Source of the DNA: Arenibacter echinorum
GTDB taxonomy: Bacteria; Bacteroidota; Bacteroidia; Flavobacteriales; Flavobacteriaceae
Assembly (NCBI RefSeq): GCF_003259375.1
Contig: NZ_QLLN01000001.1
Coordinates: forward strand, 225,360 to 289,359
Length of the DNA stretch: 64,000 nt
Reading direction: 5' to 3'
Below are positions 1 through 10,770 of this stretch, one piece after another. Below the pieces are notes generated by a model that was given only the letters and a program-made list of their open reading frames with translations, made no database searches and was not told the origin of the DNA. Each line of letters begins with the position of its first letter. The first letter of the stretch is position 1. The position numbers were made by a program, and so were the translations under genes.

Positions 1-722
1 CTAGGGACCCTATTTCAGGAGAGCCGACTCATGAAAAGGAGATTTATGGTGAAATTATCGAGGGCATTAGAAAGCATGCCCCTTACCTTGTTATCTGTGT
101 ATCCCTTAGTGGAAGAAATGTAAAAAAACTAGAATTAAGGGCAGATCCGTTGATGTTGGAAGGGCCATTAAAACCCGATTTTGGTAGCTTAACCCTAAGC
201 TCTTTAAATTTTAACCAAACGGCAAGTATAAATTCCCCCTCAATGGTACAAGATTTGGCTGCACTTATGAAAGAAAAAGGCATTGTTCCGGAATTGGAAG
301 TATTTGATATTGGAATGATCAACTATTCCAAGTATTTAGAAAGGAAGGGGCTTATTAAATCACCATACTACTTTAATCTGCTATTGGGAAATATTGCTTG
401 CGCTCAAGCCGATATTCTACATACAGGTGTTATGATTCGTGATATTCCTGAAGATTCAATTTATAGCTTGGCAGGAATTGGAAATCAACAGTTGAAGATG
501 AACTCATTGGCTATTGCTATTGGTGCTGGGGTAAGGGTAGGATTGGAGGATAATATTTGGTTTGATACCTCAAGGACGAAACTAGCTACCAATATAGGTT
601 TACTAGAAAGAATTCATACTATAGCTAAGGCTAATGATCGAGAAATTATGACGCCGCAAGAATTTAGGTTGAAAATGAAACTGGAGCCTGGAAATGGAAA
701 ATATGGAAGAAAAGCATCCTAA
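1..722 (+). CDS. Beta-keto acid cleavage enzyme (BKACE, DUF849 family), 5' truncated by window edge
   Basis: The frame is open from base 3 through the stop at 720-722 and gives about 239 residues. Family members are usually near 270-310 residues, so roughly the first 50 or more lie outside the window. The internal TTG at 150 is not the start: in-frame sequence upstream already matches the family (RDPISGEPTHEKE, then a hydrophobic strand ending ICVSLSGRN). Further family signatures are KPDFGSLTLSSLNF, PELEVFDIG and, near the C-terminus, GAGVRVGLEDN. BKACE enzymes are zinc-dependent and condense a beta-keto acid with acetyl-CoA, giving acetoacetate and a new CoA thioester. The N-terminal metal-binding His pair is off-window, so activity cannot be judged. 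The substrate is unknown. The stop overlaps the next gene by 29 bases, which suggests co-transcription. Confidence 0.85.
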   Translation, partial: RDPISGEPTHEKEIYGEIIEGIRKHAPYLVICVSLSGRNVKKLELRADPLMLEGPLKPDFGSLTLSSLNFNQTASINSPSMVQDLAALMKEKGIVPELEVFDIGMINYSKYLERKGLIKSPYYFNLLLGNIACAQADILHTGVMIRDIPEDSIYSLAGIGNQQLKMNSLAIAIGAGVRVGLEDNIWFDTSRTKLATNIGLLERIHTIAKANDREIMTPQEFRLKMKLEPGNGKYGRKAS

Positions 723-1383
723 TTCAATAGAGATATCTTTAAAGGAGAGTAAAAAGATATCAACAGTCAAAAGATTTTTGAACATTATTAAAAATGGAAT
801 GTTCCTATTTGGCTTGAAAAATCGTTTGGCAAAAATTGGGATTAACATTAAACCCTATTACTGGGTAAAAGAAGAGGTGGAAAAAAGTGAGGAACCAAAA
901 ATTAAAGGTAATGTTTCAGAATTCACTTTTAGGGAGTTAAGTCTGGATGAAATGAAATTGATTAGTAAAGGCATAGACAATCTTAGTATTGAAAATTTGA
1001 TGGAAGATTATGAGAATTGTCAGCTATGTATGGGGTTGGAACATAAGGGTGAAATTGCAGCTTATATGTTTATCGGCCTGAACGACTTAAATTTTAAAGG
1101 CAAAATATTCCACATAAATGGGAATGAGGCATATCTTTATAACATGTGGACCTTTCATTCTTTTAGGGGTAGAAACCTTGCTCCCTATTTGCGTTATAAA
1201 TGTTATGAACTTTTGAAGGACCAAGGGAGAGATACCAAATATAGCGTCACCGACTATTTTAACAAGTCCTCTATAAAGTTTAAAAATAAACTCAATTCCA
1301 AGAACTTGCAACTTTATATATATATTGACTTGTTTGGTAAATGGAAAAGACACTACTTGCTAAAATCTTATACAGATAAATGA
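694..1383 (+). CDS. GNAT-like N-acetyltransferase
   Basis: A 229-residue soluble protein. The C-terminal half reads like a GNAT fold: a strand-rich stretch (YLYNMWTFHSFRGRNLAPYL) with an R-G-R-N-L-A turn in the place of the acetyl-CoA pyrophosphate loop, a helix (RYKCYELLKDQG) and a closing segment of the type seen in GNATs (VTDYFNKSSIKFKNKL). The first 60 residues are basic and have no recognised domain. The ATG at 694 lies 29 bases inside the preceding BKACE gene; a second ATG at 703 is possible. The overlap implies translational coupling. The acceptor is unknown; the BKACE partner suggests small-molecule (amine or CoA-ester) chemistry, but that is inference. Confidence 0.6.
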   Translation: MENMEEKHPNSIEISLKESKKISTVKRFLNIIKNGMFLFGLKNRLAKIGINIKPYYWVKEEVEKSEEPKIKGNVSEFTFRELSLDEMKLISKGIDNLSIENLMEDYENCQLCMGLEHKGEIAAYMFIGLNDLNFKGKIFHINGNEAYLYNMWTFHSFRGRNLAPYLRYKCYELLKDQGRDTKYSVTDYFNKSSIKFKNKLNSKNLQLYIYIDLFGKWKRHYLLKSYTDK

Positions 1384-1510
1384 AACGTGCTTGTGAAATT
1401 CACGGCAGTGGTGCAATTTGCTCATTCGCTTTTAATTTAGAGACATAGATAAGGAACAATAAACGGTTAATCCACTGTTTTGTGGATGTATTCTTTTGTA
1501 CAGTACATGC

Positions 1511-2221
1511 TTATAGTGATCTTGTCCGCTTGCGGAGTTTCATGAGTCGATCCTTATAGTAGGCCTTCAATTCGTCCAAAAAGCTTATCGGGTTTTCGTA
1601 TTCCGTCAATACTTTGTATGTATGCCTGTTTTTGGCCGCTGCCAGTTCCTCCTGCAGTTTTTTTAGCTCCATTTTTAAATACGTAAGTTCGGGACCTTTT
1701 GCGGGATTTTGTTTTTCGGGAGTCTTTATCAAGGTGTTGCCACTAAAAATATGTGCATGATAAGCCTTTAGGGCAGCCAAATCCCCAGATCGATATATTT
1801 CTATGAGCTGGGTCGTGATCTCCGTGGCCAAGTCCAATTTATCGGTTTGCATAGAAAATTTATCGGGATGTACGTATAGCATGGCCTCTCGGTACAATTG
1901 CTTCCTTTGTTGTTGTTCCCTTGAATTCTTTTCTGGAACCGGTTTCGATTGGCCTGTGATTAGGATTCCGGCTTGATCATAGTTCTTTCCGCGCTTTTTT
2001 TGCGCCAAGCGTTTAGCCTTTTTTGCCTTTTTCTGTTGCTTATAGAGTAGTGAAAGTTCTTGTTCCTCAATTAATTCATCCTCTATTCTGGTCCGAAGTA
2101 GGTTTTCAAAAGCGGATATTTTTTGAATTATTCCATTGATTTCCATTTGCAGGCTATTAATCTCCGCCTGTAGGAGTTGAATTTGGGTCGGGAGTTCACT
2201 GGGAAGGTGATTTTTAGTCAT
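1511..2221 (-). CDS. Coiled-coil protein with a J-domain-like HPDK motif
   Basis: About 236 residues from the ATG at 2221. The frame stays open 60 bases further upstream, but only to a TTG, so ATG is preferred. Residues about 8-60 are heptad-like helix (ELPTQIQLLQAEINSLQMEI), followed by a very basic stretch (KKAKKAKRLAQKKRGK). Around residues 105-150 is LYREAMLYVHPDKF, matching helix II and the HPD loop of J domains, the part that stimulates DnaK ATPase. A second coiled coil (LKMELKKLQEELAAAKN) follows. There is no signal peptide, Gly/Phe region or zinc fingers, so this is not DnaJ itself. It may be a DnaK co-chaperone with a private client; a chance HPDK match is possible. Confidence 0.6.
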   Translation of the reverse strand: MTKNHLPSELPTQIQLLQAEINSLQMEINGIIQKISAFENLLRTRIEDELIEEQELSLLYKQQKKAKKAKRLAQKKRGKNYDQAGILITGQSKPVPEKNSREQQQRKQLYREAMLYVHPDKFSMQTDKLDLATEITTQLIEIYRSGDLAALKAYHAHIFSGNTLIKTPEKQNPAKGPELTYLKMELKKLQEELAAAKNRHTYKVLTEYENPISFLDELKAYYKDRLMKLRKRTRSL

Positions 2222-2409
2222 GGGTTCCAGGGCAATGATAATCTTATTTAGATGGCAATTTAAACAATAAAAATTGCCCAAACGGAGTTCTTATGGTGAT
2301 ATGCCTCAATTGGAAATATGTAATAAAATTATCATGGGCATTCTTTTAAGTGGGTTTATTTATAAATTTTATTGTCTGTAAAACAATTCTGATTCAAAAA
2401 AATAAAGAG

Positions 2410-2844
2410 ATGGGAAATTTTAAAGCTATTGTCAAGACGGGATTTTTAGTATACACCTTGTTATTGGGGTTTTCTTCCTTTGCTTCTGACAATGTAAATC
2501 AATTTAATATAGGGGTAAAAAATAGCCCCACACTTTTTGGCGAGGAAAAATTTCTGGGAAATTGGAAATATTCTGCCGAAAATGTGCCTTATGAATATGC
2601 TAAGGGGATATTGTTTATTTCTAAAAAGGAAGGCGTACTTGCAGTTGTGGTTGCCTTACGAGGCGGGGAACGCAAGGCACAGGACGTTAAGGTAGAAGAT
2701 AATACTTTGACATTTGACCTTAATTTGGAGGGCCAAATAGTATCCGTGAGTATAACGGCGGAAGGTGATAAGATAAGTGGAAAGGCAAGTTCTCAGGACG
2801 GTATTTTCCAATTAACAGGGGAAAGGCGATTAGATCCTGAATAG
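2410..2844 (+). CDS. Small exported protein of unknown function
   Basis: 144 residues from ATG 2410. This start puts a textbook signal peptide at the N-terminus (basic MGNFKAIVK, hydrophobic FLVYTLLLGF, cleavage near SFAS) and has a purine-rich AAAGAG just upstream. An in-frame ATG at 2350 would add 20 residues that bury the signal. The mature part is short beta-rich sequence with a lipocalin- or immunoglobulin-like pattern (FLGNWKYSAE, GVLAVVVALRGG, KISGKASSQDG, FQLTGERR). I do not recognise the family. It ends just before a bidirectional terminator shared with the convergent DUF2911 gene. Confidence 0.6.
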   Translation: MGNFKAIVKTGFLVYTLLLGFSSFASDNVNQFNIGVKNSPTLFGEEKFLGNWKYSAENVPYEYAKGILFISKKEGVLAVVVALRGGERKAQDVKVEDNTLTFDLNLEGQIVSVSITAEGDKISGKASSQDGIFQLTGERRLDPE

Positions 2845-2892
2845 GATTTGATTTTTAATCTTTTTAGGGCTCTATGTATTCCCTTAAGACAT

Positions 2893-2928
2893 AAAAAAAA
2901 CCGAAGTTAAAAACTTCGGTTTTTTTTA
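2893..2928. terminator. Bidirectional rho-independent terminator
   Basis: Stem CCGAAGTT / AACTTCGG with a short A-rich loop, A-tract on the left and T-tract on the right, so it works in both directions. It sits between the convergent exported-protein gene and the DUF2911 gene. Confidence 0.9.
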
Positions 2929-2946
2929 TGTTACAAATTATTTCCC

Positions 2947-3486
2947 TTAAAAGGTAATTGGTAAGGAAACTCTGGTGTTTCCCCATCCTAAAACCATATG
3001 GGTACCATTGTCTACATCTTTATAAGCAATGGAAAAGGCATCCAATGATTCGGATGCATTGCTTACACTGGCAGGTACACGCACTACATCAGCATTTTCC
3101 TGGTAGGAATATGCACCCCATTGATTTAAATTTTTGTTCAGTATTATGGTCCATTCCTTATCACCTGGGATGGTAAATAGGGAATAGGTACCAGCGGCAA
3201 CTGCTTTACCACCTACGGTAGCAGCCTTGTAAAAAATAATTTCAGCTGCCTCATTGGCTCCAGTTCTCCAAACCTTACCGGCTGGGGCTAGTTCCGAAAT
3301 TGAACGTCCTTTTAATTGTGGGCGACCATAAGTCACTCGAACCAATTTTTCCGAAACTTTATAATCAGTAGGATAAGAGGCAATGTCCGCTGGACTCTTG
3401 TCCAATCCACTGAATTTCTGTGCCAAAGCTTCAGAGCTAAAGGTCAGAGCAATAACCATAAGTGTAATCGTAAATAAATTTTTCAT
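2947..3486 (-). CDS. DUF2911 family exported protein
   Basis: 179 residues. The signal peptide MKNLFTITLMVIALTFSSEA ends at ALAQ, a typical Bacteroidota cleavage site. The rest follows the DUF2911 pattern known from many Bacteroidota: SPADIASYP, VRVTYGRPQLKGR, VWRTGANEAAEI, GTYSLFTIPGDKEWTIILNK, WGAYSY. The function of the family is not established; the protein should be periplasmic. A TAAATTTG box on the minus strand at 3510-3517 may be its -7 element, though no good TTG lies at the right distance upstream. Confidence 0.85.
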   Translation of the reverse strand: MKNLFTITLMVIALTFSSEALAQKFSGLDKSPADIASYPTDYKVSEKLVRVTYGRPQLKGRSISELAPAGKVWRTGANEAAEIIFYKAATVGGKAVAAGTYSLFTIPGDKEWTIILNKNLNQWGAYSYQENADVVRVPASVSNASESLDAFSIAYKDVDNGTHMVLGWGNTRVSLPITF

Positions 3487-3728
3487 TTTTTTTTAGTTTT
3501 AGTGATTGTCAAATTTAAGTAGTATTCCTATTAATTTGAATTAAAAGTCGGTAAATTTTGGACACCTTACAAAATAGATGGTTGGTGTAAGTGAATTCAT
3601 TTAAATCATAACAATACAACAGTATTTGACCATTATTAGTTATAAATTATAACTAATAATGGGTTTTGTGTTTTATAATATATATATTAACTCGATATTT
3701 GCTTAAAAATTGACATAAATAATATTGT

Positions 3729-5399
3729 ATGTGTGGAATTGTATGTGCCTTTGATGTAAAAGAGAGTACCGAGGTTTTAAGGCCTCAATTGCTGGAAATG
3801 TCCAAGAAAATTAGACATAGAGGGCCAGATTGGAGTGGGATATTCTCCGATGATAAGGCTATTTTGGCTCATGAACGTTTGGCAATCGTTGATCCGGCAT
3901 CGGGGAAACAACCTTTGTTCAGTCCGGATAAGAAATTGGTTTTGGCCGCTAACGGTGAAATATATAACCATAGGGAATTGCGTAAGCAATTTGCTGGAAC
4001 CTATGATTTTCAGACCGAATCTGACTGTGAGGTAATTTTGGCCCTATATCAGAAGAAAGGGGTTGATTTCTTGGATGAAATGAACGGTATTTTTGGTTTT
4101 GCCATCTATGATTCGGAAAAGGATGAATATTTTATTGCAAGAGATCATATGGGGATAATTCCACTATATGTAGGTTGGGATATTAATGGTACCTTTTATG
4201 TAGCTTCAGAGCTAAAAGCTTTGGAAGGAACCTGTACCAAGATACAGTTGTTTCCTCCAGGTCATTACATGCATAGTAAGGACGGGGAGTTTAAAAGATG
4301 GTATTCCCGTGATTGGATGGAATACGATGCAGTAAAGGACAATGAGACTAGTATACAGGCTATCAAAGAGGCTTTGGAAGCCGCTGTACATAGGCAATTA
4401 ATGTCCGATGTACCCTATGGTGTATTGCTTTCGGGCGGATTGGACTCATCGGTAACTTCTGCCATAGCAAAAAAATATGCACAGAAGAGAATTGAGTCGG
4501 ATGACACTACGGATGCGTGGTGGCCGCAATTGCATTCATTTTCGGTAGGATTGGAAGGTTCCCCGGATTTGGCAGCAGCACAAAAGGTTGCAAAACATAT
4601 CGGTACCGTGCACCACGAAATAAAATTCACCATTCAAGAAGGTTTGGATGCCATTAAGGATGTAGTATACAACTTGGAAACTTATGATATTACTACTATT
4701 AGAGCGTCCACTCCAATGTACCTAATGGCCAGGGTTATAAAATCCATGGGTATTAAAATGGTTTTGTCGGGCGAAGGAGCGGACGAATTATTTGGGGGTT
4801 ATTTATACTTTCATAAGGCGCCAAATGCAAAGGAATTCCATGAGGAAACAGTTCGTAAATTGGATAAGCTTCACATGTACGACTGTCTAAGGGCCAATAA
4901 ATCCTTGGCCGCTTGGGGTATAGAAGGAAGGGTTCCATTTTTGGATAAGGAATTTATGGATGTAGCCATGAGAATCAATCCTAAGGATAAGATGATCAAC
5001 GGGGAACGCATGGAGAAATGGGTAGTTCGTAAGGCTTTTGAAGATATGTTGCCGGAAAGTGTTGCATGGAGACAAAAAGAACAATTTTCGGATGGAGTTG
5101 GTTACAGTTGGATAGATACTCTTAAGGAAATGGTTCAAAAGGAAGTTACGGATGATCAATTGGCAAATGCCAAATACAGATTTCCTTTGCAAACACCTAC
5201 GTCCAAAGAAGAATTTTATTACCGCTCAATTTTTGAAGAGCATTTTCCATCCGATGCTGCGGCATTATGTGTTCCACAAGAACCTTCGGTGGCATGTAGT
5301 ACCAGAATTGCTCTGGAATGGGATGAGGCCTTTAAAAACATGAACGATCCGTCCGGTAGGGCTGTGTCAAAGGTACATTCCGATGCTTATGTAAAGTAA
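3729..5399 (+). CDS. asnB: Asparagine synthetase B, glutamine-hydrolysing
   Basis: 556 residues, the same size as E. coli AsnB. Met1-Cys2-Gly-Ile gives the N-terminal nucleophile Cys of a class II glutamine amidotransferase; RHRGPDWSG, HERLAIVDP and NGEIYNH line the glutamine site. The synthetase half has the PP-loop SGGLDSS at about residue 236, SVGLEGSPDLAAA, and SGEGADELFGGY. It makes asparagine from aspartate, glutamine and ATP in the cytoplasm. It stands alone: the DUF2911 gene diverges from it and a terminator follows. Upstream is a very AT-rich stretch with a partial promoter match (TTG at 3666, GATATTTG at 3694), with spacing longer than usual. Confidence 0.97.
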   Translation: MCGIVCAFDVKESTEVLRPQLLEMSKKIRHRGPDWSGIFSDDKAILAHERLAIVDPASGKQPLFSPDKKLVLAANGEIYNHRELRKQFAGTYDFQTESDCEVILALYQKKGVDFLDEMNGIFGFAIYDSEKDEYFIARDHMGIIPLYVGWDINGTFYVASELKALEGTCTKIQLFPPGHYMHSKDGEFKRWYSRDWMEYDAVKDNETSIQAIKEALEAAVHRQLMSDVPYGVLLSGGLDSSVTSAIAKKYAQKRIESDDTTDAWWPQLHSFSVGLEGSPDLAAAQKVAKHIGTVHHEIKFTIQEGLDAIKDVVYNLETYDITTIRASTPMYLMARVIKSMGIKMVLSGEGADELFGGYLYFHKAPNAKEFHEETVRKLDKLHMYDCLRANKSLAAWGIEGRVPFLDKEFMDVAMRINPKDKMINGERMEKWVVRKAFEDMLPESVAWRQKEQFSDGVGYSWIDTLKEMVQKEVTDDQLANAKYRFPLQTPTSKEEFYYRSIFEEHFPSDAAALCVPQEPSVACSTRIALEWDEAFKNMNDPSGRAVSKVHSDAYVK

Positions 5400-5454
5400 T
5401 GATGCCGGAATAGTGAATAAGAATTCAATAAATCTAGTTTTAGTTTATTAGTGT

Positions 5455-5486
5455 AAGAGGCATCCTTTAGGGGGTGCCTCTTTTAT
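5455..5486 (+). terminator. Rho-independent terminator of asnB
   Basis: Stem AAGAGGCAYCC / GGGGTGCCTCTT with loop TTTAG, followed by a T-rich tail, about 55 bases after the asnB stop. Confidence 0.85.
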
Positions 5487-7892
<2,406 letters not shown>

Positions 7893-7911
7893 AAAATAGT
7901 GTTTACACAAC

Positions 7912-7941
7912 AAAAACTCGCACTACTGGTGCGAGTTTTTT
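7912..7941 (+). terminator. Rho-independent terminator of gyrB
   Basis: Perfect stem ACTCGCAC / GTGCGAGT with a TACTG loop, flanked by an A-tract and a T-tract, 20 bases after the gyrB stop. Confidence 0.92.
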
Positions 7942-7965
7942 AGTTTTAGCAAAAATCTATGAGTT

Positions 7966-8976
7966 ATGAAATATTTATTTTTAACGGGAATTTTGTTTTT
8001 TAGTGTAGCGGGTTTTTCACAATCCAACTTGAATGAGCTATTTGCTGCAGGGATTAATGATGCTGAAAAATTCTCCGATAGTTATTTCGGCCCAGTGTCC
8101 GAGGGTGCTATTTACAGTTTGTCCAATGGATGGTACAATTCCGCCGATTCCAAACCCTTGGGGGGTTTTGAGATTTCCATAATTGGTAATATGACCTCTT
8201 TTAAAAATAAGGAAGACAAAAAGACATTTGTTCTAAATACAGCTGATTATGAAAATCTGCAGTTCGTAGATGGAAGCACTTCCCAACCGGTTTCCACTGC
8301 TTTGGGGAACCTTGAGGGGATTAATGTTTTTGTTGAAGGTGATGTGCTTGGAGTAACTACGAGGGAGGAATTTGAATTGCCGACCGGGCTGGCTTCGGAA
8401 AACATCAATTTTATTCCAACGGCCTTTTTACAGCTAAGTGTAGGATTAATCAAGGGTTTGGAAGTTAAGGCCAGGTTTTTGCCTAAAATTGATACGGAAG
8501 ATGTTGCGGTAGGATTATACGGTCTTGGCCTACAATATGACTTTTCCAAATTGTTGCCTGCAGATAAAATATTGCCAGTTGCGCTTTCCGCTGTGGCGGG
8601 ATATACGCATTTGAATGCCTCCTATGATTTTACTGACAGTAATATTGTGGATGGTAGCGATCAGAAGATAGAAGTGGACATGAATGTTTTAACGGTTCAG
8701 GCCGTGGCCTCCACCAAGCTTCCAGTAATCAATTTTTATGGGGCTATTGGATATGTTTCCGGAAAATCTACAACAGATGTTTTAGGGACCTACCGAGTGC
8801 AGTCAGGGCCATTTCAAGAAACTTATGTAGATCCTTTTTCTTTGACCAGAAAGGCCAGTGGAGTCTCGGGAACTTTAGGTGCCAAATTAAAACTTGGATT
8901 CTTTAGGTTGCACGCGGATTATTCCTTGGCAGAATTTAATAACCTAACTGTAGGAGTAAATTTTGGATTTAGATAA
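7966..8976 (+). CDS. DUF6588-like outer-membrane beta-barrel protein
   Basis: 336 residues. The signal peptide MKYLFLTGILFFSVAGFSQ is cleaved after a typical ..FSQ. Early mature sequence has GWYNSADSKPLGGFEISI, and the C-terminal two thirds alternate hydrophobic and polar residues as in membrane beta strands, ending in GVNFGFR with a terminal aromatic pattern typical of Bam substrates. It resembles DUF6588 proteins, outer-membrane proteins of unknown function found in Bacteroidota. It begins only 25 bases after the gyrB terminator. The family assignment is from memory of the N-terminal motif. Confidence 0.65.
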   Translation: MKYLFLTGILFFSVAGFSQSNLNELFAAGINDAEKFSDSYFGPVSEGAIYSLSNGWYNSADSKPLGGFEISIIGNMTSFKNKEDKKTFVLNTADYENLQFVDGSTSQPVSTALGNLEGINVFVEGDVLGVTTREEFELPTGLASENINFIPTAFLQLSVGLIKGLEVKARFLPKIDTEDVAVGLYGLGLQYDFSKLLPADKILPVALSAVAGYTHLNASYDFTDSNIVDGSDQKIEVDMNVLTVQAVASTKLPVINFYGAIGYVSGKSTTDVLGTYRVQSGPFQETYVDPFSLTRKASGVSGTLGAKLKLGFFRLHADYSLAEFNNLTVGVNFGFR

Positions 8977-9000
8977 ATCCAAAATTTACCCTTTATTGCT

Positions 9001-9375
9001 TTATTCCCTTATTGCCAAAACGTTGCCTTCGGTATCGGCCAATATAATGCCATTCTCGGACTCGGTCATGAGTACTATGTCTTCCTCTTTATCAAGGCCG
9101 GGATAGGAAATAACATATATACTGTCCTTGTGGACCCATTTAAAGTCCGAAATAACCGTTAAATTTTTGTTGTGATAGGTGTGGTATCTACCTAGGTAGG
9201 CATCATTAAATATCCACTCCTGTCTAACTGTAACATCCTGTTTTTGGGTAGCGCTTCCATCCGTGGAAATATGGGACCATATCCCAATTACCGGATCATT
9301 GTTTTCTGTGATTCTGGTGCAATTACTGGCCAGTAGGATGCCAATTATCGCCAAGAATGAAAATAATTTCTTCAT
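9001..9375 (-). CDS. Small putative lipoprotein of unknown function
   Basis: 124 residues. The N-terminus MKKLFSFLAIIGILLASNC has a charged start, a hydrophobic core and a Cys at residue 19 in a loose lipobox (L-A-S-N-C rather than L-A-G-C). The mature domain (IGIWSHISTDGS, RQEWIFNDAYLGRYHTYHN, SDFKWVHKDSIYVISY) has the GxW start of small lipocalin-like periplasmic proteins. The family was not recognised. It lies convergent with the DUF6588-like gene, 24 bases apart. Confidence 0.6.
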   Translation of the reverse strand: MKKLFSFLAIIGILLASNCTRITENNDPVIGIWSHISTDGSATQKQDVTVRQEWIFNDAYLGRYHTYHNKNLTVISDFKWVHKDSIYVISYPGLDKEEDIVLMTESENGIILADTEGNVLAIRE

Positions 9376-9613
9376 TTTGTAGGAATTTTCTTAGATTTGG
9401 GTACTTACTATTGAACGCTTAGTTTCAACCTTCTATTATATTAATTCGACGTATGGAACAGTATTTTAACTTTTTTCGATAAAAGGTCTTTTTATTACGT
9501 TCAGTATAAAACAGGATTGGGCTTTATTTGCAATTACTTTTTCTAAAGCCAATAGAAAAAGACAAATTCTACTTCGCGATAAAATTTAGTTGGTTTCTAT
9601 GGATAGGGTGGTA

Positions 9614-9640
9614 TTGTTCTGTTAAAAATCAGTACTTTTG
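9614..9640 (+). promoter_or_regulatory. Candidate promoter of mdh
   Basis: TTG at 9614-9616 and a perfect TAnnTTTG box (TACTTTTG) at 9633-9640, spacing 16, one base short of the usual range. The ATG follows 33 bases after the box. The rest of the 297-base gap 9376-9672 shows nothing else. Confidence 0.5.
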
Positions 9641-9672
9641 AAAGATAAATTTTAACTTAAAATAACCTTATA

Positions 9673-10599
9673 ATGAAAGTTACCGTTGTTGGAGCAGGTG
9701 CTGTTGGCGCAAGTTGTGCAGAGTACATTGCTATAAAGAATTTTGCATCTGAAGTAGTTGTTTTGGATATTAAGGAAGGTTTTGCTGAAGGCAAGGCCAT
9801 GGATTTAATGCAAACCGCTTCATTGAATGGTTTTGATACCAAAATAACCGGGATTACAAATGATTATAGCAAAACAGCGGGAAGCGACGTGGCTATTATC
9901 ACTTCTGGTATTCCACGTAAGCCGGGAATGACCCGTGAAGAGTTGATAGGGATAAATGCAGGGATTGTAAAAACGGTTTCTTCCAATTTATTGGAACATT
10001 CTCCCAACGTAATTTTGATCGTGGTTAGTAATCCAATGGATACCATGACTTATTTGGTTCATAAAACTACTGGTTTGCCCAAGAATAGAATTATAGGAAT
10101 GGGTGGTGCTTTGGATAGCGCAAGGTTTAAATACAGGTTGGCCGAGGCATTGGAGGCTCCGATTTCCGATGTGGATGGCATGGTTATCGGGGGTCATAGT
10201 GATACAGGTATGGTACCTTTAACAGCACATGCAACCAGGAATAGTATTAAGGTGTCCGAATTTTTGTCCGAAGAGCGTCTTGCTCAAGTTTCTGAGGATA
10301 CCAAAGTGGGTGGTGCCACGCTTACAAAATTATTGGGTACCAGTGCTTGGTATGCACCAGGTGCTGCCGTTTCATCTATGGTACAGGCAATTGCCTGTGA
10401 TCAGAAGAAGATGTTCCCTTGTTCTGCATTTCTGGAAGGTGAGTACGGTCTTAATGATATTTGCATCGGGGTGCCGGTACTTTTAGGGAAAAATGGTATC
10501 GAAAAAATTGTAAAAATAGAATTGGCCGAGGCAGAAAAAGCAAAAATGAAGGAAAGTGCTGAAGGCGTAAGAAAGACAAATAGCTTATTGACCCTATAG
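9673..10599 (+). CDS. mdh: Malate dehydrogenase (LDH-like type)
   Basis: 308 residues, the normal size for the LDH-like class. The Rossmann loop is GAGAVGASCAEYIA (residues 7-20) with the NAD-selecting acid at VVLDIKEG. Substrate-binding arginines lie in GIPRKPGMTREEL, followed by VSNPMDTMTY and the catalytic His in IGGHSDTGMVPL. The Arg of RKPGMTR, in place of the Gln of lactate dehydrogenases, indicates oxaloacetate/malate specificity. It is a cytoplasmic TCA-cycle enzyme and fits the methylmalonyl-CoA route to succinyl-CoA encoded later in the window. It is monocistronic, between its own promoter and a long hairpin. Confidence 0.95.
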   Translation: MKVTVVGAGAVGASCAEYIAIKNFASEVVVLDIKEGFAEGKAMDLMQTASLNGFDTKITGITNDYSKTAGSDVAIITSGIPRKPGMTREELIGINAGIVKTVSSNLLEHSPNVILIVVSNPMDTMTYLVHKTTGLPKNRIIGMGGALDSARFKYRLAEALEAPISDVDGMVIGGHSDTGMVPLTAHATRNSIKVSEFLSEERLAQVSEDTKVGGATLTKLLGTSAWYAPGAAVSSMVQAIACDQKKMFPCSAFLEGEYGLNDICIGVPVLLGKNGIEKIVKIELAEAEKAKMKESAEGVRKTNSLLTL

Positions 10600-10623
10600 T
10601 TTATTGGGGTTGCCAAATATTTA

Positions 10624-10673
10624 GGGCATCCGCCCCATTTGTTTCCGAATACATCGGAACGGGGCGGATGCCC
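10624..10673 (+). terminator. Long hairpin terminator after mdh
   Basis: A 13-bp GC-rich perfect stem GGGCATCCGCCCC / GGGGCGGATGCCC encloses a second inner stem (TTCCGA / TCGGAA), followed by TTATTTTATAA. It is longer than the other terminators in the window. Confidence 0.8.
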
Positions 10674-10698
10674 TTATTTTATAAAACTGATAAATATA

Positions 10699-10729
10699 TT
10701 GTTAGTTCCTATGGGAAATAATATATTTG
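10699..10729 (+). promoter_or_regulatory. Promoter of secDF
   Basis: TTG at 10699-10701, spacing 20, TATATTTG at 10722-10729: a full match to the flavobacterial consensus, 41 bases before the secDF ATG. Confidence 0.7.
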
Positions 10730-10770
10730 CACGCTATTTAAGAATACCATTTTAAATTAATATATAACCA

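Noticed and set aside
1087-1353. 88-residue minus frame inside the GNAT-like gene
   Set aside because: Antisense shadow of a better-supported plus-strand gene; no signal, motif or start context.
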